Positions 1 through 8,209 of a DNA stretch of 64,000 nucleotides are shown here, in pieces. Both the position numbers and the translations under genes were made by a program. Every line of letters begins with the position of its first letter. Position 1 is the stretch's first letter. Source of the stretch: Nevskiaceae bacterium (GTDB taxonomy: Bacteria > Pseudomonadota > Gammaproteobacteria > Steroidobacterales > Steroidobacteraceae); NCBI GenBank assembly GCA_018883185.1, contig VEQP01000004.1:1-64000 (forward strand), read 5' to 3'. Under the pieces are notes generated by a model that was not told where the DNA came from, searched no databases, and saw nothing but the letters and a program-made list of their open reading frames with translations.

Positions 1-643
1 CAAGCGTGGTGTTCAAGCGAATCGCCGTCAGCGCATCGTGCAGCCGACGGCGCGCCCGCACGTGCATGCACACTCCGCCTGCGGCCACGAGCGGCAGACC
101 GCTCTGTGCACCGAGCGACTGCAGCAGGGCCAGATGCGCTCGCTCCGTGCCATCGCGCAGCAACTCGACGGCGATCCAGGCCGCGCCCGCGAAATACCGC
201 TGCAACCACAGGGCATCCGCGCGAGCGTGGGTGATCTCGCGCAATTGCGCTGGACGAGGTGCCCACAACACCAGGCAGTGCCCAGGCTCGAGGATCGTCT
301 CGACATCCACGCGCTGCAGCGCGTAGCAACCCTTCGGCGCTGCACGTCGAGCCCGTGTGATAAGGCGGCACAGTTGCCCGTAGCCACGCCGATCGGCGGC
401 CAGCACGATGAGTGGCAGGCCGCAGTCGAGACGAAACTCGCTGCCGACGATGAGGCGCGTGCGATGTCCCTTGAGCGCGGTATGCGCGCGCACCACACCC
501 GCCACCGAGCACTCGTCGGTCAGCGCCAGCGCGGCATAGCCGAGCGCCTCGGCACGCTCGGCGAGCTCTTGGGGTTGCGAAGCACCGCGCAGAAAACTGA
601 AACTGCTGAGGCAATGCAGTTCGGCATAGGCAGGGAGTGACAT
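1..643 (-). CDS. dnaE2: Error-prone DNA polymerase DnaE2/ImuC, N-terminal part (runs off left edge)
   Basis: This is the N-terminal 214 or so residues of the alternative C-family polymerase that performs SOS-induced translesion synthesis with ImuA and ImuB. The frame is not in the ORF track because the gene continues past the window edge. I translated it from the minus strand: it opens with AYAELHCLSSFSFLRGAS and continues ALTDECSVAGVVRAH, the characteristic PHP-domain start of DnaE2. The ATG at 643 is chosen because family members begin a few residues before YAELHC. There is no Shine-Dalgarno; a LexA operator and a TATAAA box directly abut the ATG, so the mRNA may be leaderless. The gene lies on the same strand as imuA-imuB but 4.5 kb downstream of them rather than next to them. 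Confidence 0.93.
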   Translation of the reverse strand, partial: MSLPAYAELHCLSSFSFLRGASQPQELAERAEALGYAALALTDECSVAGVVRAHTALKGHRTRLIVGSEFRLDCGLPLIVLAADRRGYGQLCRLITRARRAAPKGCYALQRVDVETILEPGHCLVLWAPRPAQLREITHARADALWLQRYFAGAAWIAVELLRDGTERAHLALLQSLGAQSGLPLVAAGGVCMHVRARRRLHDALTAIRLNTTL

Positions 644-662
644 ACTGTTTATTTATACAGTA
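643..662 (-). promoter_or_regulatory. LexA operator overlapping the dnaE2 -10 region and start codon
   Basis: The sequence TACTGTTTATTTATACAGTA contains CTGT-N8-ACAG (645-660), a perfect match to the gammaproteobacterial SOS box. On the minus strand the centre of the box supplies TATAAA (RC of 652-657), followed by 8 nt and then the ATG. A weak -35-like AAGACA lies 18 nt upstream. LexA bound here would occlude the promoter. The divergent crotonase start is 130 bp away, so an effect on it is possible but unsupported. Confidence 0.9.
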
Positions 663-794
663 TCGTACGGACTCCTGTCTTGAACTCGAACTTTACTGAC
701 CGGTATTACACTGCTCGCGATGAAACCCACCCGCAGGGCGACCGCCAATCCTTGGCGCGGCGCCGGGTCTCGCCCCCGCTGACAGGACATCCCC

Positions 795-1586
795 ATGAGC
801 TACAACCACATCGAGTTTTCCATCGACAACGGCATCGCCCGCATCAACCTCGCACGTCCGGATTCGGCCAACACCATCTCGGCCGCCATGGCCGAGGAAC
901 TGATGCAGGCCGCGGTGGCCTGCGACGGCAATCCCGCGGTTCGTGTCGTGGTGCTGGGTGCCAAAGGCCGATTCTTCAGCGGCGGTGGTGATGTCGCCTC
1001 ATTCGCTGCCGCAGGCGACGGCGCAGCGGAGTTGCTGCGCGGCATCACGGCGTCGCTCCATGCCGCAGTTTCACGGTTTGCGCGAATGAACGCGCCTCTG
1101 ATCACGCTGGTCAACGGCACGGCGGCCGGTGCGGGCTTCAGCCTCGCCATCTCCGGCGACATTGTCATCGCCGCCGAGTCAGCCAAATTCACCCCCGCCT
1201 ATACGCGGATCGGCATGTCGGCCGATGGCGGCGGATCCTTCGTGCTGCCGCGGCTCGTCGGCCCGCAACGCGCCAGGCAGTTGCTGCTGCTCAACCCGCT
1301 GTGCACAGCGGCCGAAGCGCGTGAGTTAGGTCTCGTGAGCTTTGTGGTCCCCGACGCGGATCTCGAGAGCAAAGGCGCAGAGATCGCGAGCACGCTGGCT
1401 GCAGGCCCAACGCGGGCCTATGGCGAAGTGAAGCGACTGCTCATCGATAGCCACTCGAACTCGCTCGAGCAACAACTCGCCCTCGAGTCGCGCTCGATGG
1501 CGACGCTTGCCGCAGAGACCCGCGACGCACACGAGGGCTTTGCGGCCTTCGCCGCCAAGCGCAGCGCGAACTTCACGGGGCGCTGA
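795..1586 (+). CDS. Enoyl-CoA hydratase/isomerase family protein (PaaG-like)
   Basis: A 263-residue crotonase-fold protein, the usual length for the family. The oxyanion-hole regions are visible as FFSGGGDV (about residue 57) and [12 protein letters not shown] (about 107), and the second active-site region reads [17 protein letters not shown] Ser-Ala-Asp-Gly-Gly pattern there is typical of PaaG-type ring-epoxide isomerases and 2,3-dehydroadipyl-CoA hydratases rather than the classic GluGlu hydratase. The true substrate cannot be deduced. The ATG at 795 has AGGA 8 nt upstream. The 3' end overlaps the convergent cysNC gene by 14 bp. No other beta-oxidation gene is adjacent. Confidence 0.88.
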   Translation: MSYNHIEFSIDNGIARINLARPDSANTISAAMAEELMQAAVACDGNPAVRVVVLGAKGRFFSGGGDVASFAAAGDGAAELLRGITASLHAAVSRFARMNAPLITLVNGTAAGAGFSLAISGDIVIAAESAKFTPAYTRIGMSADGGGSFVLPRLVGPQRARQLLLLNPLCTAAEARELGLVSFVVPDADLESKGAEIASTLAAGPTRAYGEVKRLLIDSHSNSLEQQLALESRSMATLAAETRDAHEGFAAFAAKRSANFTGR

Positions 1587-3480
1587 GCAAGCCCCGTCGA
1601 CGCAATTCCTCAACGATCAAATCCGCGGCCTCCGCAGGCGAGAGCTGCTGCGTATCGATACGCAGCTCCGGGTTTTCGGGCGGTTCGTAGGGCGAGTCGA
1701 TACCGGTGAAGTTCTTCAACTCGCCACGTCGCGCCTTCCCGTACAGTCCCTTAACGTCGCGCCGCTCCGCCTCGGCGAGTGAGGTGTCGATAAACACTTC
1801 AAGAAACTCGCCCTCGGCGAACAGCGACCGCGCAGCGCTGCGCTCAGCGCGGAACGGCGAAATGAACGACACCAGCACGATCAACCCGGCGTCGGTCATC
1901 AACCTTGCGACCTCGCCCACCCGGCGAATGTTCTCGACACGATCTTGCTCGGTGAAGCCGAGATCCTTATTGAGGCCGTGCCTGACGTTGTCGCCATCGA
2001 GCAGGTAGGTGTGACGGCCCTCGGCCGCGAGCCGCTTCTCGACCAGGTTGGCGATCGTGCTTTTGCCCGCGCCGCTCAGACCCGTGAGCCACAATACGGC
2101 CGGCTTCTGGCCCTTCAATTCAGCGCGAAGCGACTGGGTCACATCGAGCGCCTGCCAATGCAGGTTGCTGGCCCGACGCAGCGCGAACGACATCAACCCG
2201 GCCCCGACCGTGTTGAAGGTCATGCGATCGATGAGTATGAAACCGCCGAGCGTACGACTGTCGACATAGGGCTCGAACACCACCGGGCGATCGAGCTGCA
2301 GTTCACATACGCCAATGTCGTTAAGCTCCAGCGTTTCCGCGGCGAGTTTGTCCAGGGTGTTGACGTTGATGCGGTGCCGAATCGGCATGACGGTGGCATT
2401 CGCCGTTACGCCGCCGATCTTCAGCAGATACGAGCGCGCAGGCAGCAGCGGCTCCTCGTGCATCCAAATAATCGTGGCCTGAAACTGGGCCGCCGACTCC
2501 GGCGCAGCCTCGGCGGCTGCGATCACATCGCCACGACTGACGTCGACCTCGTCCGCCAGCGTGAGGGTCACCGCGCGGCCAGCGACGGCCTCGGGCAAAT
2601 CACCGTCCGCAGTGACGATACGGGCGATACGGCTCGTGCGACCCGAAGGCAGAATCCGCACCGCATCGCCGACTCGCGCGACACCCGCGGCGATCGAGCC
2701 TGCAAAGCCACGAAACTCGGCGTTCGGACGATTGACCCACTGCACGGGCAGGCGTAGCGGCCCGTGGCTGATACGCGATTCGACATCGACGTGCTCGAGG
2801 TGCTCGAGCAAAGTGGGCCCGCGATACCACGGCATGCGCGTTCCAGACTCGATGATGTTGTCGCCGTCGACCGCCACCAGCGGTATGGCAGCAACTTCAC
2901 CGAGACCAATGCGGCTCGCGAAGACCCGGTACTCTTCCACGATGGCATTGAAGCGCTGCTCGTCGAAGTCGACCAGATCCATTTTGTTGACCGCCAGCAC
3001 CACATGACGAATGCCGAGCAGCGACACCAGAAAGCTGTGACGACGCGTCTGCACGAGCACGCCCTTGCGCGCATCGATGAGCACGACGGCGAGTTCGGCG
3101 CCAGAAGCACCCGTCACCATGTTGCGCGTGTACTGTTCGTGACCTGGCGTGTCGGCGACGATGAATTTGCGCCGACGGGTCGAAAAGAATCGGTAGGCAA
3201 CATCGATCGTGATGCCCTGCTCCCGCTCCGCTGCCAGCCCGTCAACGAGCAACGCGAAGTCGATCTGACCCTGCCGGGTGCCCACACGCGCAGAATCGCG
3301 CTCCAAGGAGCGCCAGTGGTCCTCAAATATGGTCTTCGATTCGTACAGCAGTCGCCCGATAAGCGTCGACTTGCCATCGTCCACCGAACCACAGGTGATG
3401 AACCGCAGCAAAGATTTGCGTTCGTCTTCGGCGAACACCGCCGCAACGTCGGCATCGGCCGTGACGGAGTTCTCGACCAT
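1573..3480 (-). CDS. cysNC: Bifunctional sulfate adenylyltransferase large subunit / APS kinase
   Basis: A 635-residue fusion. The N-terminal part is the EF-Tu-like GTPase CysN (P-loop [10 protein letters not shown] around residue 30, DTPGH, NKMD), which drives ATP sulfurylase with CysD. The C-terminal 170 or so residues are APS kinase CysC (P-loop GLSGAGKST around 465, then [15 protein letters not shown]). Together they convert sulfate to APS and then PAPS in assimilatory sulfate reduction or sulfation. The start overlaps the cysD stop (TGATG), so translation is likely coupled. Nothing appears broken. No cysH, cysI or cysJ reductase gene is in the window. Confidence 0.97.
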   Translation of the reverse strand: MVENSVTADADVAAVFAEDERKSLLRFITCGSVDDGKSTLIGRLLYESKTIFEDHWRSLERDSARVGTRQGQIDFALLVDGLAAEREQGITIDVAYRFFSTRRRKFIVADTPGHEQYTRNMVTGASGAELAVVLIDARKGVLVQTRRHSFLVSLLGIRHVVLAVNKMDLVDFDEQRFNAIVEEYRVFASRIGLGEVAAIPLVAVDGDNIIESGTRMPWYRGPTLLEHLEHVDVESRISHGPLRLPVQWVNRPNAEFRGFAGSIAAGVARVGDAVRILPSGRTSRIARIVTADGDLPEAVAGRAVTLTLADEVDVSRGDVIAAAEAAPESAAQFQATIIWMHEEPLLPARSYLLKIGGVTANATVMPIRHRINVNTLDKLAAETLELNDIGVCELQLDRPVVFEPYVDSRTLGGFILIDRMTFNTVGAGLMSFALRRASNLHWQALDVTQSLRAELKGQKPAVLWLTGLSGAGKSTIANLVEKRLAAEGRHTYLLDGDNVRHGLNKDLGFTEQDRVENIRRVGEVARLMTDAGLIVLVSFISPFRAERSAARSLFAEGEFLEVFIDTSLAEAERRDVKGLYGKARRGELKNFTGIDSPYEPPENPELRIDTQQLSPAEAADLIVEELRRRGLLSAP

Positions 3481-4379
3481 CAGAAGTACCCTTCCTGCTT
3501 TTTCTTCTCCATTGATGCAGCGGTGTCATGGTCGATCAACCGCCCGCTACGCTCGGAGGTACGGGTTTGCAGGGTTTCGCGAATCACTTCGCTGATGCTC
3601 GAGGCTTCGCTCTCCACCGCCGCTGTCAGCGGGTAGCAGCCGAGCGTCCGAAATCGCACGCTGCGCCATTGCGGCGCCTCGTCGGGGCGTAGCGGCATGC
3701 GCTCGTCATCCACCATGATCAACTGCCCATCGCGCTCGACCACGGGCCGCTTGGCCGCCAGATACAGCGGCACGATCGGGATATTTTCTTGGTGGATGTA
3801 CTGCCAGATATCCGGCTCAGTCCAGTTGGAGATCGGGAACACCCGCAAGGACTCGCCCGGACGGTGACGTGCGTTGTAGAGATTCCAGAGTTCCGGACGT
3901 TGATTCTTCGGGTCCCAGCGATGCTCTGAGGTGCGAAACGAAAAGATCCGCTCTTTGGCCCGACTGCTCTCTTCGTCGCGCCGCGCACCACCGAAGGCTG
4001 CATCGAAGCGATGCAGGTCGAGCGCCTGTTTCAGCGCCTCGGTCTTCATCACGGTGGTGTGGACTTGCGATCCATGACTGAACGGATTGACACCGCGCGC
4101 CAGACCCTCCTGGTTGATGTGCACCAGCAAGCGCATGCGCGCTTCTTTGGCCATCCGATCGCGCATGGCATACATGTCGCGAAACTTCCAGGTCGTGTCG
4201 ATATGCAACAACGGGAACGGCGGCGGCGCCGGGTAAAAGGCCTTGATGGCCAGATGCAGCATCACCGCGCTGTCCTTGCCGATGGAATACAGCATCACCG
4301 GGCGGTCGCACTCAGCCACCACCTCGCGCATGATGTGGATACTCTCGGCCTCCAACCTCTGTAGATGCGTCAGCCCCAT
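3480..4379 (-). CDS. cysD: Sulfate adenylyltransferase subunit 2
   Basis: A 299-residue CysD, the catalytic PAPS-reductase-fold subunit that makes APS from sulfate and ATP. The PP-loop SIGKDS is at residues 32-37, followed by family motifs such as FGGARRDEE and KERIFSFR. Length and C-terminus (KKKQEGYF) match the family. It is the first gene of a cysD-cysNC operon. The ATG at 4379 starts [14 protein letters not shown] as in other CysDs. It has no Shine-Dalgarno but is preceded exactly 6 nt upstream by TAGACT, so it may be translated from a leaderless mRNA. Confidence 0.97.
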   Translation of the reverse strand: MGLTHLQRLEAESIHIMREVVAECDRPVMLYSIGKDSAVMLHLAIKAFYPAPPPFPLLHIDTTWKFRDMYAMRDRMAKEARMRLLVHINQEGLARGVNPFSHGSQVHTTVMKTEALKQALDLHRFDAAFGGARRDEESSRAKERIFSFRTSEHRWDPKNQRPELWNLYNARHRPGESLRVFPISNWTEPDIWQYIHQENIPIVPLYLAAKRPVVERDGQLIMVDDERMPLRPDEAPQWRSVRFRTLGCYPLTAAVESEASSISEVIRETLQTRTSERSGRLIDHDTAASMEKKKQEGYF

Positions 4380-4385
4380 GCCGAG

Positions 4386-4391
4386 AGTCTA
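4386..4391 (-). promoter_or_regulatory. Candidate -10 box (TAGACT) of the cysD operon at leaderless distance
   Basis: On the minus strand TAGACT (four of six matches to TATAAT, keeping the key TA---T) is followed by CTCGGC and then the ATG, which places the predicted +1 on the start codon. No convincing -35 was found, so the call rests on spacing and on the lack of a Shine-Dalgarno. Confidence 0.4.
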
Positions 4392-4463
4392 GCGTTTCCT
4401 TGCGCGAGCTAGAACGCTTTGGGAACATGCCACGCACAAGCCCGCCATCGAAAGCCCCGCGCC

Positions 4464-5141
4464 ATGACCACCGTCACCGATGCCGTCCTCAGCCGCATGT
4501 CGGCACGCGCCTTCACGGACCAGCCGGTCGACCCGGCCTTGGTGCGACGCATCCTCGCGACCGCGCGACAGTCGCCTTCCGGGGGCAACGTGCAGCCCTG
4601 GCATGTCGTCGTACTCGGCGGAACAGAACTCGCCCGCCTGAAGGCGATCATGCGCGACAAACTCACCGACCCGCGCGCAGCGGGCGATGGGCCCGAGTAT
4701 CCGATTTACCCGCGCGAACTCACAGAGCCCTACCGCTCGCGGCGATTCAAGTGCGGCGAGGACATGCATGGCACCATGAACATCAGCCGTGAAGACAAAG
4801 ACGCGCGGTACGCGTTCATCGCCGGGAACTTCCAGTTCTGGAACGCGCCCATCGGCATGTTCCTGCTCATCGATCGAAACATGGGGCCACCGCAGTGGGC
4901 GGATCTCGGCATGTTCATGCAAACGGTGATGCTGCTCGCACGCGAAGCCGGCTTGCACAGTTGTGCACAAGAGGCCTGGACCAACTGGCACAAGACCGTA
5001 GGCGAGTTTCTCGACCTACCACCCGAGCGCATGCTGTTCGCGGGACTGGCGCTCGGCTATCGCGATGAGTCTCATCCGGTCAACCGACTGCGCACCGAAC
5101 GCGCCACTCTCGAAGAATTCGCCACCTTCCGCGGTCTGTAG
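4464..5141 (+). CDS. Nitroreductase family protein
   Basis: An NADPH/FMN-type nitroreductase-fold protein. The FMN-binding start is visible: VLSRMSARAFTDQPVD, then ATARQSPSGGNVQPWHVVV, and near the C-terminus LPPERMLFAGLALGYRDESHPVNRLRTERA, which is the typical closing motif of the subfamily. I start at the ATG at 4464 (MTTVTDAVLS, 225 residues) because the 15 extra residues of the longest ORF resemble no family member. A segment of about 20 residues containing CGEDMHGTMNI, common in aerobic proteobacterial members, is present. The physiological substrate is unknown. It lies divergent from cysD and convergent to imuB. Confidence 0.9.
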   Translation: MTTVTDAVLSRMSARAFTDQPVDPALVRRILATARQSPSGGNVQPWHVVVLGGTELARLKAIMRDKLTDPRAAGDGPEYPIYPRELTEPYRSRRFKCGEDMHGTMNISREDKDARYAFIAGNFQFWNAPIGMFLLIDRNMGPPQWADLGMFMQTVMLLAREAGLHSCAQEAWTNWHKTVGEFLDLPPERMLFAGLALGYRDESHPVNRLRTERATLEEFATFRGL

Positions 5142-5164
5142 ATAAATTACCGCGTGGTGCCCGC

Positions 5165-6556
5165 TTAACCGAACACGCCATGCCACCGCCACTCGTGGGG
5201 CGGCAGGCGTTCACGGTACACCCACAACTGCGCACCGCGCGGCTCACGTACCACGTAGTAATCGCGCGCCACATCCTGACCGTCCCACCAACCCGTTTCG
5301 ATGCGTTCGGGGCCGGCGATCCAGTGCAAGTCACTCACCGCACAAGGCAGTTGCGCAGTTTGCCGCAGCAGCCACAGCGGCCGGCGCAGTGTGCTCAAGT
5401 GATACAGCGCTTCGGCGCTGCACTGCGATGGCGCATCGAGGGCGGGCTCAGCCACGCGCCAGGCAATCTCGGGTCGGTGCTGCGGCACGAGGCACAAGCC
5501 ATACACGGCATCACTGCCGAGGCGGGCACGGAGCCGCTCGATAAGCGCGGGTGATTCGCGACCGAGCGCACCGCCATGCTCGGCGGGACGCCATAACGAG
5601 TCGCTGTGAGCAATGAACGGCTGCAGCGCGCCGGAACGCAACTCGCAGTCGATGACGGCAGCCGGCAACGCCCGACGCGCGAGCTGCTCGCTGAGCAACG
5701 TAGTGAAACGCTCGGCCGACACATCGGCTGCAGCCAACCGCACATCGAGCCGCGTGAACTGCCCGGCACGGTGCGCCAGTCGCAGCTTCAGCAGATCGAC
5801 ACCGCATTGGCGGGCACGCAGAAACTGTTCGAGCTGCTCGAGTAGCGGTGCGAGATGCTGCAGGAGCGCCTCTTGCGTGACGAGCTCGAAGGCCGGTTCG
5901 CTGCGCACTTGAAAGTGCTCACGGGGTAGAAAGCCGCGTCGCGGCTCGGCTGCGGCGCCACTCAGCCGATCGAGCGTGAGCAGCGCCTCCTTGCCGAAGC
6001 GCTTGGCGAACCCTGCACGCGGCAGACGCAACAATGCACCGAGCGTGCGTACGCCTAGCGAGTCGAGCCGTTCGAGCGTGTCGGCAGACCAACCCAAGCT
6101 CTCCACGGGCAACGAAGCCAGCTCGCCCATGAGTCGATCGCGCGCGCGCACCATGATGCGACGATCTGCACGGGCGAGAACGAGTGCCGCGAGCGGCGTG
6201 GGCGCAAGCGCCCAACGTGGCGCAAGGCCCGCTGCACGACAGCGCTCAAGCAACTGCGCACACAATGCTTGGATACCACCGAACAGCCGCACACTGCCCT
6301 GCACTTCGAGCAACACGGCATCGGCTTCAAGACTGACCCGTGAGGTATAGCGGTACGCCAGCGTGCCGAGACGCCCGAGCATCGTTGGCGTGGCCTCCGA
6401 TGCAGGCAGCTGCAAGGCCAACCAGCTCTCGATCGGCTCGTCGAACAGCGAATCGAGCACAGGCGGCAGATCTGCGATCGCACGCGCCTGCGGCGCCGCG
6501 CGGCGCGGTGCGTCTGCAGGGGGCCGTAGCGCAGCGGCCCGCTCACGGCGTGCCAT
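5165..6556 (-). CDS. imuB: ImuB, Y-family polymerase-like mutasome subunit (apparently missing part of lobe one)
   Basis: 463 residues. ImuB is a catalytically dead Y-family homologue that bridges ImuA, DnaE2 and the sliding clamp during SOS mutagenesis. The family core is clear: AYRYTSRVSLEADAVLLEVQGSVRLFGG at about 67-94, helix-hairpin-helix LDSLGVRTLGALLRLPRAGFAKRFG, and the closing WRWHGVFG. The first strand appears as WLALQLP at 45-51, but it runs almost directly into the RYTSRVS strand. The roughly 60 residues normally between them (palm/fingers, with the APxAR-like region) seem absent, and the protein has a 40-residue basic/Pro-Ala N-terminal extension instead. The start overlaps the imuA stop by 14 nt, so the two are coupled. 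Confidence 0.88.
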   Translation of the reverse strand: MARRERAAALRPPADAPRRAAPQARAIADLPPVLDSLFDEPIESWLALQLPASEATPTMLGRLGTLAYRYTSRVSLEADAVLLEVQGSVRLFGGIQALCAQLLERCRAAGLAPRWALAPTPLAALVLARADRRIMVRARDRLMGELASLPVESLGWSADTLERLDSLGVRTLGALLRLPRAGFAKRFGKEALLTLDRLSGAAAEPRRGFLPREHFQVRSEPAFELVTQEALLQHLAPLLEQLEQFLRARQCGVDLLKLRLAHRAGQFTRLDVRLAAADVSAERFTTLLSEQLARRALPAAVIDCELRSGALQPFIAHSDSLWRPAEHGGALGRESPALIERLRARLGSDAVYGLCLVPQHRPEIAWRVAEPALDAPSQCSAEALYHLSTLRRPLWLLRQTAQLPCAVSDLHWIAGPERIETGWWDGQDVARDYYVVREPRGAQLWVYRERLPPHEWRWHGVFG

Positions 6557-7235
6557 GGGTTACTCCGGGGTTATCGGTCCACTCGATGTCGAAGGCGCCG
6601 CGTCGCCCGCCCCGGCTCTTCAACAACTCCAGCCGCGCGCCGCCCACGCGAAAGTGCAGCTCGAGACGCAACTCAGCAGGTGATGCACACCGCGCTGCCG
6701 CGAGCTCGCGAAACAGGAACACCGGCGTACGCTGGCGCTGCGCAGCCAGCTGCAAACGACGCAGTGAGCGCTGCAATGCATCGCCCGAGCGTGACCGCAG
6801 CCAACCGAGTACGGCGGCGCAGGCACCGGAGTCGATCGCCTGCTCGAGTGCCCAAAGTGGTTCGTCCGTACGCACTACGAGCTGGCGCTCGAGCGGCAGG
6901 CCGGCGCCCGCCAGCGCCGGGGCATAGGGCTCGAAGGGCGGTGCAATCCACGCCACCCAGCGCGCGGGGGATTGCTGGCCAAAGCGCACCAGCAACGGCA
7001 TCAGTAAACGCAGTTCACCGAGGCCAGGATGCGGCGAGAGGATTTCGCTGAACCCGTTTGCCGGCCAACCGCCTCCCGGCAGGGCCTCATCGAGTGTGGG
7101 GTAACCCGTGCTGTGCGTATCGGTGCGTGCAAGGCTGCGCCCGCGCCACAGGGCAGGATGCGCGAGCAGACTGCCGAGCGGGTCGTCGGCCGCGGTGTCT
7201 GGGGAGGTGGAGGGATTCCTGCCCATGGGGGGCAT
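6543..7235 (-). CDS. imuA: ImuA, RecA/SulA-like translesion synthesis accessory protein
   Basis: 230 residues. It starts near the ALWRG motif (LLAHPALWRG) and continues GYPTLDEALPGGGWPANGFSEIL, the hallmark of ImuA proteins that resemble a RecA core lacking a functional P-loop. It acts with ImuB and DnaE2 in SOS-induced mutagenesis. It is 25 nt downstream of a small ORF and 300 nt downstream of lexA on the same strand. No LexA operator was found directly upstream of imuA, so expression probably comes from the lexA promoter. ATGs at 7235 and 7226 are both possible starts. Confidence 0.92.
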   Translation of the reverse strand: MPPMGRNPSTSPDTAADDPLGSLLAHPALWRGRSLARTDTHSTGYPTLDEALPGGGWPANGFSEILSPHPGLGELRLLMPLLVRFGQQSPARWVAWIAPPFEPYAPALAGAGLPLERQLVVRTDEPLWALEQAIDSGACAAVLGWLRSRSGDALQRSLRRLQLAAQRQRTPVFLFRELAAARCASPAELRLELHFRVGGARLELLKSRGGRRGAFDIEWTDNPGVTHGTP

Positions 7236-7259
7236 GCGGATGGCAAGGCCAGGGCGGTC

Positions 7260-7505
7260 TCACGATATTGTCGCGTCGGATATCGGCGCGTCGGGTATCG
7301 GGGTACGCAACGAGCGAGGCTGCGAGAACCAACCGTTGCGACCGCAACCGCAAGGACAGCTGAACCGCTGCAGACTCATGCCGACCGCAGGCCGCGCTGA
7401 GGCACGCACCTTGGGGCGCGATCGATGCCCGACAGTAGAGCGGGTCTTTTTGCGGACAAGCGCGTCCGCTGCGCCCGGCGAGGGGCGCAATTCAAAAATA
7501 TCCAT
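7260..7505 (-). CDS. Small basic protein with CPCGCG cysteine cluster, unknown
   Basis: An 81-residue ORF that exactly fills the space between lexA and imuA (33 nt after the lexA stop, 25 nt before the imuA start). ATG at 7505 is preferred over the TTG at 7514 and has AAAGG about 10 nt upstream. The protein is Arg-rich with a tight Cys cluster, FSCPCGCGRNG, about two-thirds along, and a repetitive PIPDAP/PISDAT tail. I do not recognise a family. Its position recalls the lexA-sulA arrangement of pseudomonads, but it is too short for SulA and shows no similarity I can see. It could also be non-coding. Codon third-position GC is moderate, so the coding case rests mainly on position. Confidence 0.4.
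   Translation of the reverse strand: MDIFELRPSPGAADALVRKKTRSTVGHRSRPKVRASARPAVGMSLQRFSCPCGCGRNGWFSQPRSLRTPIPDAPISDATIS
7264..7307. repeat. Three imperfect 15-bp tandem repeats
   Basis: Units GATATTGTCGCGTCG, GATATCGGCGCGTCG and GGTATCGGGGTACG follow each other without gap. In the small ORF's frame they encode the repeated PIPDA/PISDA tail, and they sit just before the imuA start. Confidence 0.6.
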
Positions 7506-7537
7506 GGAAACCAACCTTTAGGCTGAAGTACGCGGAC

Positions 7538-8179
7538 TCATGCTGAACCCGCAGAGAGGGTCTTGCCGTTGCTCGCACCACGCCGCAATACACCGACCAC
7601 CACTCCTTCGATGATGAGTGGCTCCTCGCGCAGATTGACGCGGATCGGCTCGAAGTCGGGGTTTTCGGGCAACAGCCACACTGTGGGGCCTTCCTGCTTG
7701 TAACGCTTCACTGTGACCTCGTTCTCGAGGCGCGCGACAATGATTTGCCGATTGCGCACCTCGGGGGTGCGATGCACGGCGACCAGGTCACCATCGAGGA
7801 TGCCGGCATCTTTCATTGACATGCCGCTGACCTTGAGCAGGTAGTGCGGACGCGGAGAAAAGATGTCCGGATCGATATTGAAGCGCGCTTCGATGTTCTC
7901 TTCTGCCAGAATGGGCTTACCCGCAGCGACGCGGCCGATGAGCGGCAGACCGAGCTGCTCGCGCAGGATGTCCTTCAACTGGATGCCTCGCGAGGTGCCC
8001 GGCACGAGCGCAATCACCCCTTTACGGGCGAGTGCGCGCAGATGCTCCTCGGCGGCGTTGGCGGACTTGAACCCGAGCTCTTGCGCAATCTCTGCCCGCG
8101 TGGGCGGCATGCCGGTTTCTGCAATGGCTCGCTGGATCAGACGGAGGATTTCGGTTTGACGGGGTGTGAGATCTGACAT
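7538..8179 (-). CDS. lexA: LexA repressor, SOS regulator
   Basis: 213 residues, complete. It has an N-terminal winged helix ([37 protein letters not shown]), the self-cleavage bond Ala86-Gly87 in VAAGKP, catalytic Ser121 in SGMSMKD and Lys158 in VTVKRY. It is therefore autoproteolysis-competent under RecA filament stimulation. The start at 8179 has AGAGGTG upstream and gives MSDLTPRQ; the 307-residue ORF in the track is an artefact of an upstream start. It heads the lexA-ORF-imuA-imuB unit and carries its own operator, giving autoregulation. Confidence 0.98.
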   Translation of the reverse strand: MSDLTPRQTEILRLIQRAIAETGMPPTRAEIAQELGFKSANAAEEHLRALARKGVIALVPGTSRGIQLKDILREQLGLPLIGRVAAGKPILAEENIEARFNIDPDIFSPRPHYLLKVSGMSMKDAGILDGDLVAVHRTPEVRNRQIIVARLENEVTVKRYKQEGPTVWLLPENPDFEPIRVNLREEPLIIEGVVVGVLRRGASNGKTLSAGSA

Positions 8180-8188
8180 GTGGCACCT

Positions 8189-8204
8189 CTGTTGATCCAT
8201 ACAG
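8189..8204 (-). promoter_or_regulatory. LexA operator of lexA (autoregulatory)
   Basis: CTGT-N8-ACAG is present (CTGTTGATCCATACAG on the plus strand), 9 nt upstream of the lexA start codon. It lies in the roughly 30-bp divergent gap to the oxidoreductase gene, so it could also influence that gene. A weak TTGCGA-N17-TACTGT promoter overlaps it on the minus strand. Confidence 0.88.
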
Positions 8205-8209
8205 TACCT

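Noticed and set aside
7236-7260. A separate LexA box for imuA
   Set aside because: I searched the imuA upstream region for CTGT-N8-ACAG and close variants and found none, so transcription from lexA is preferred.
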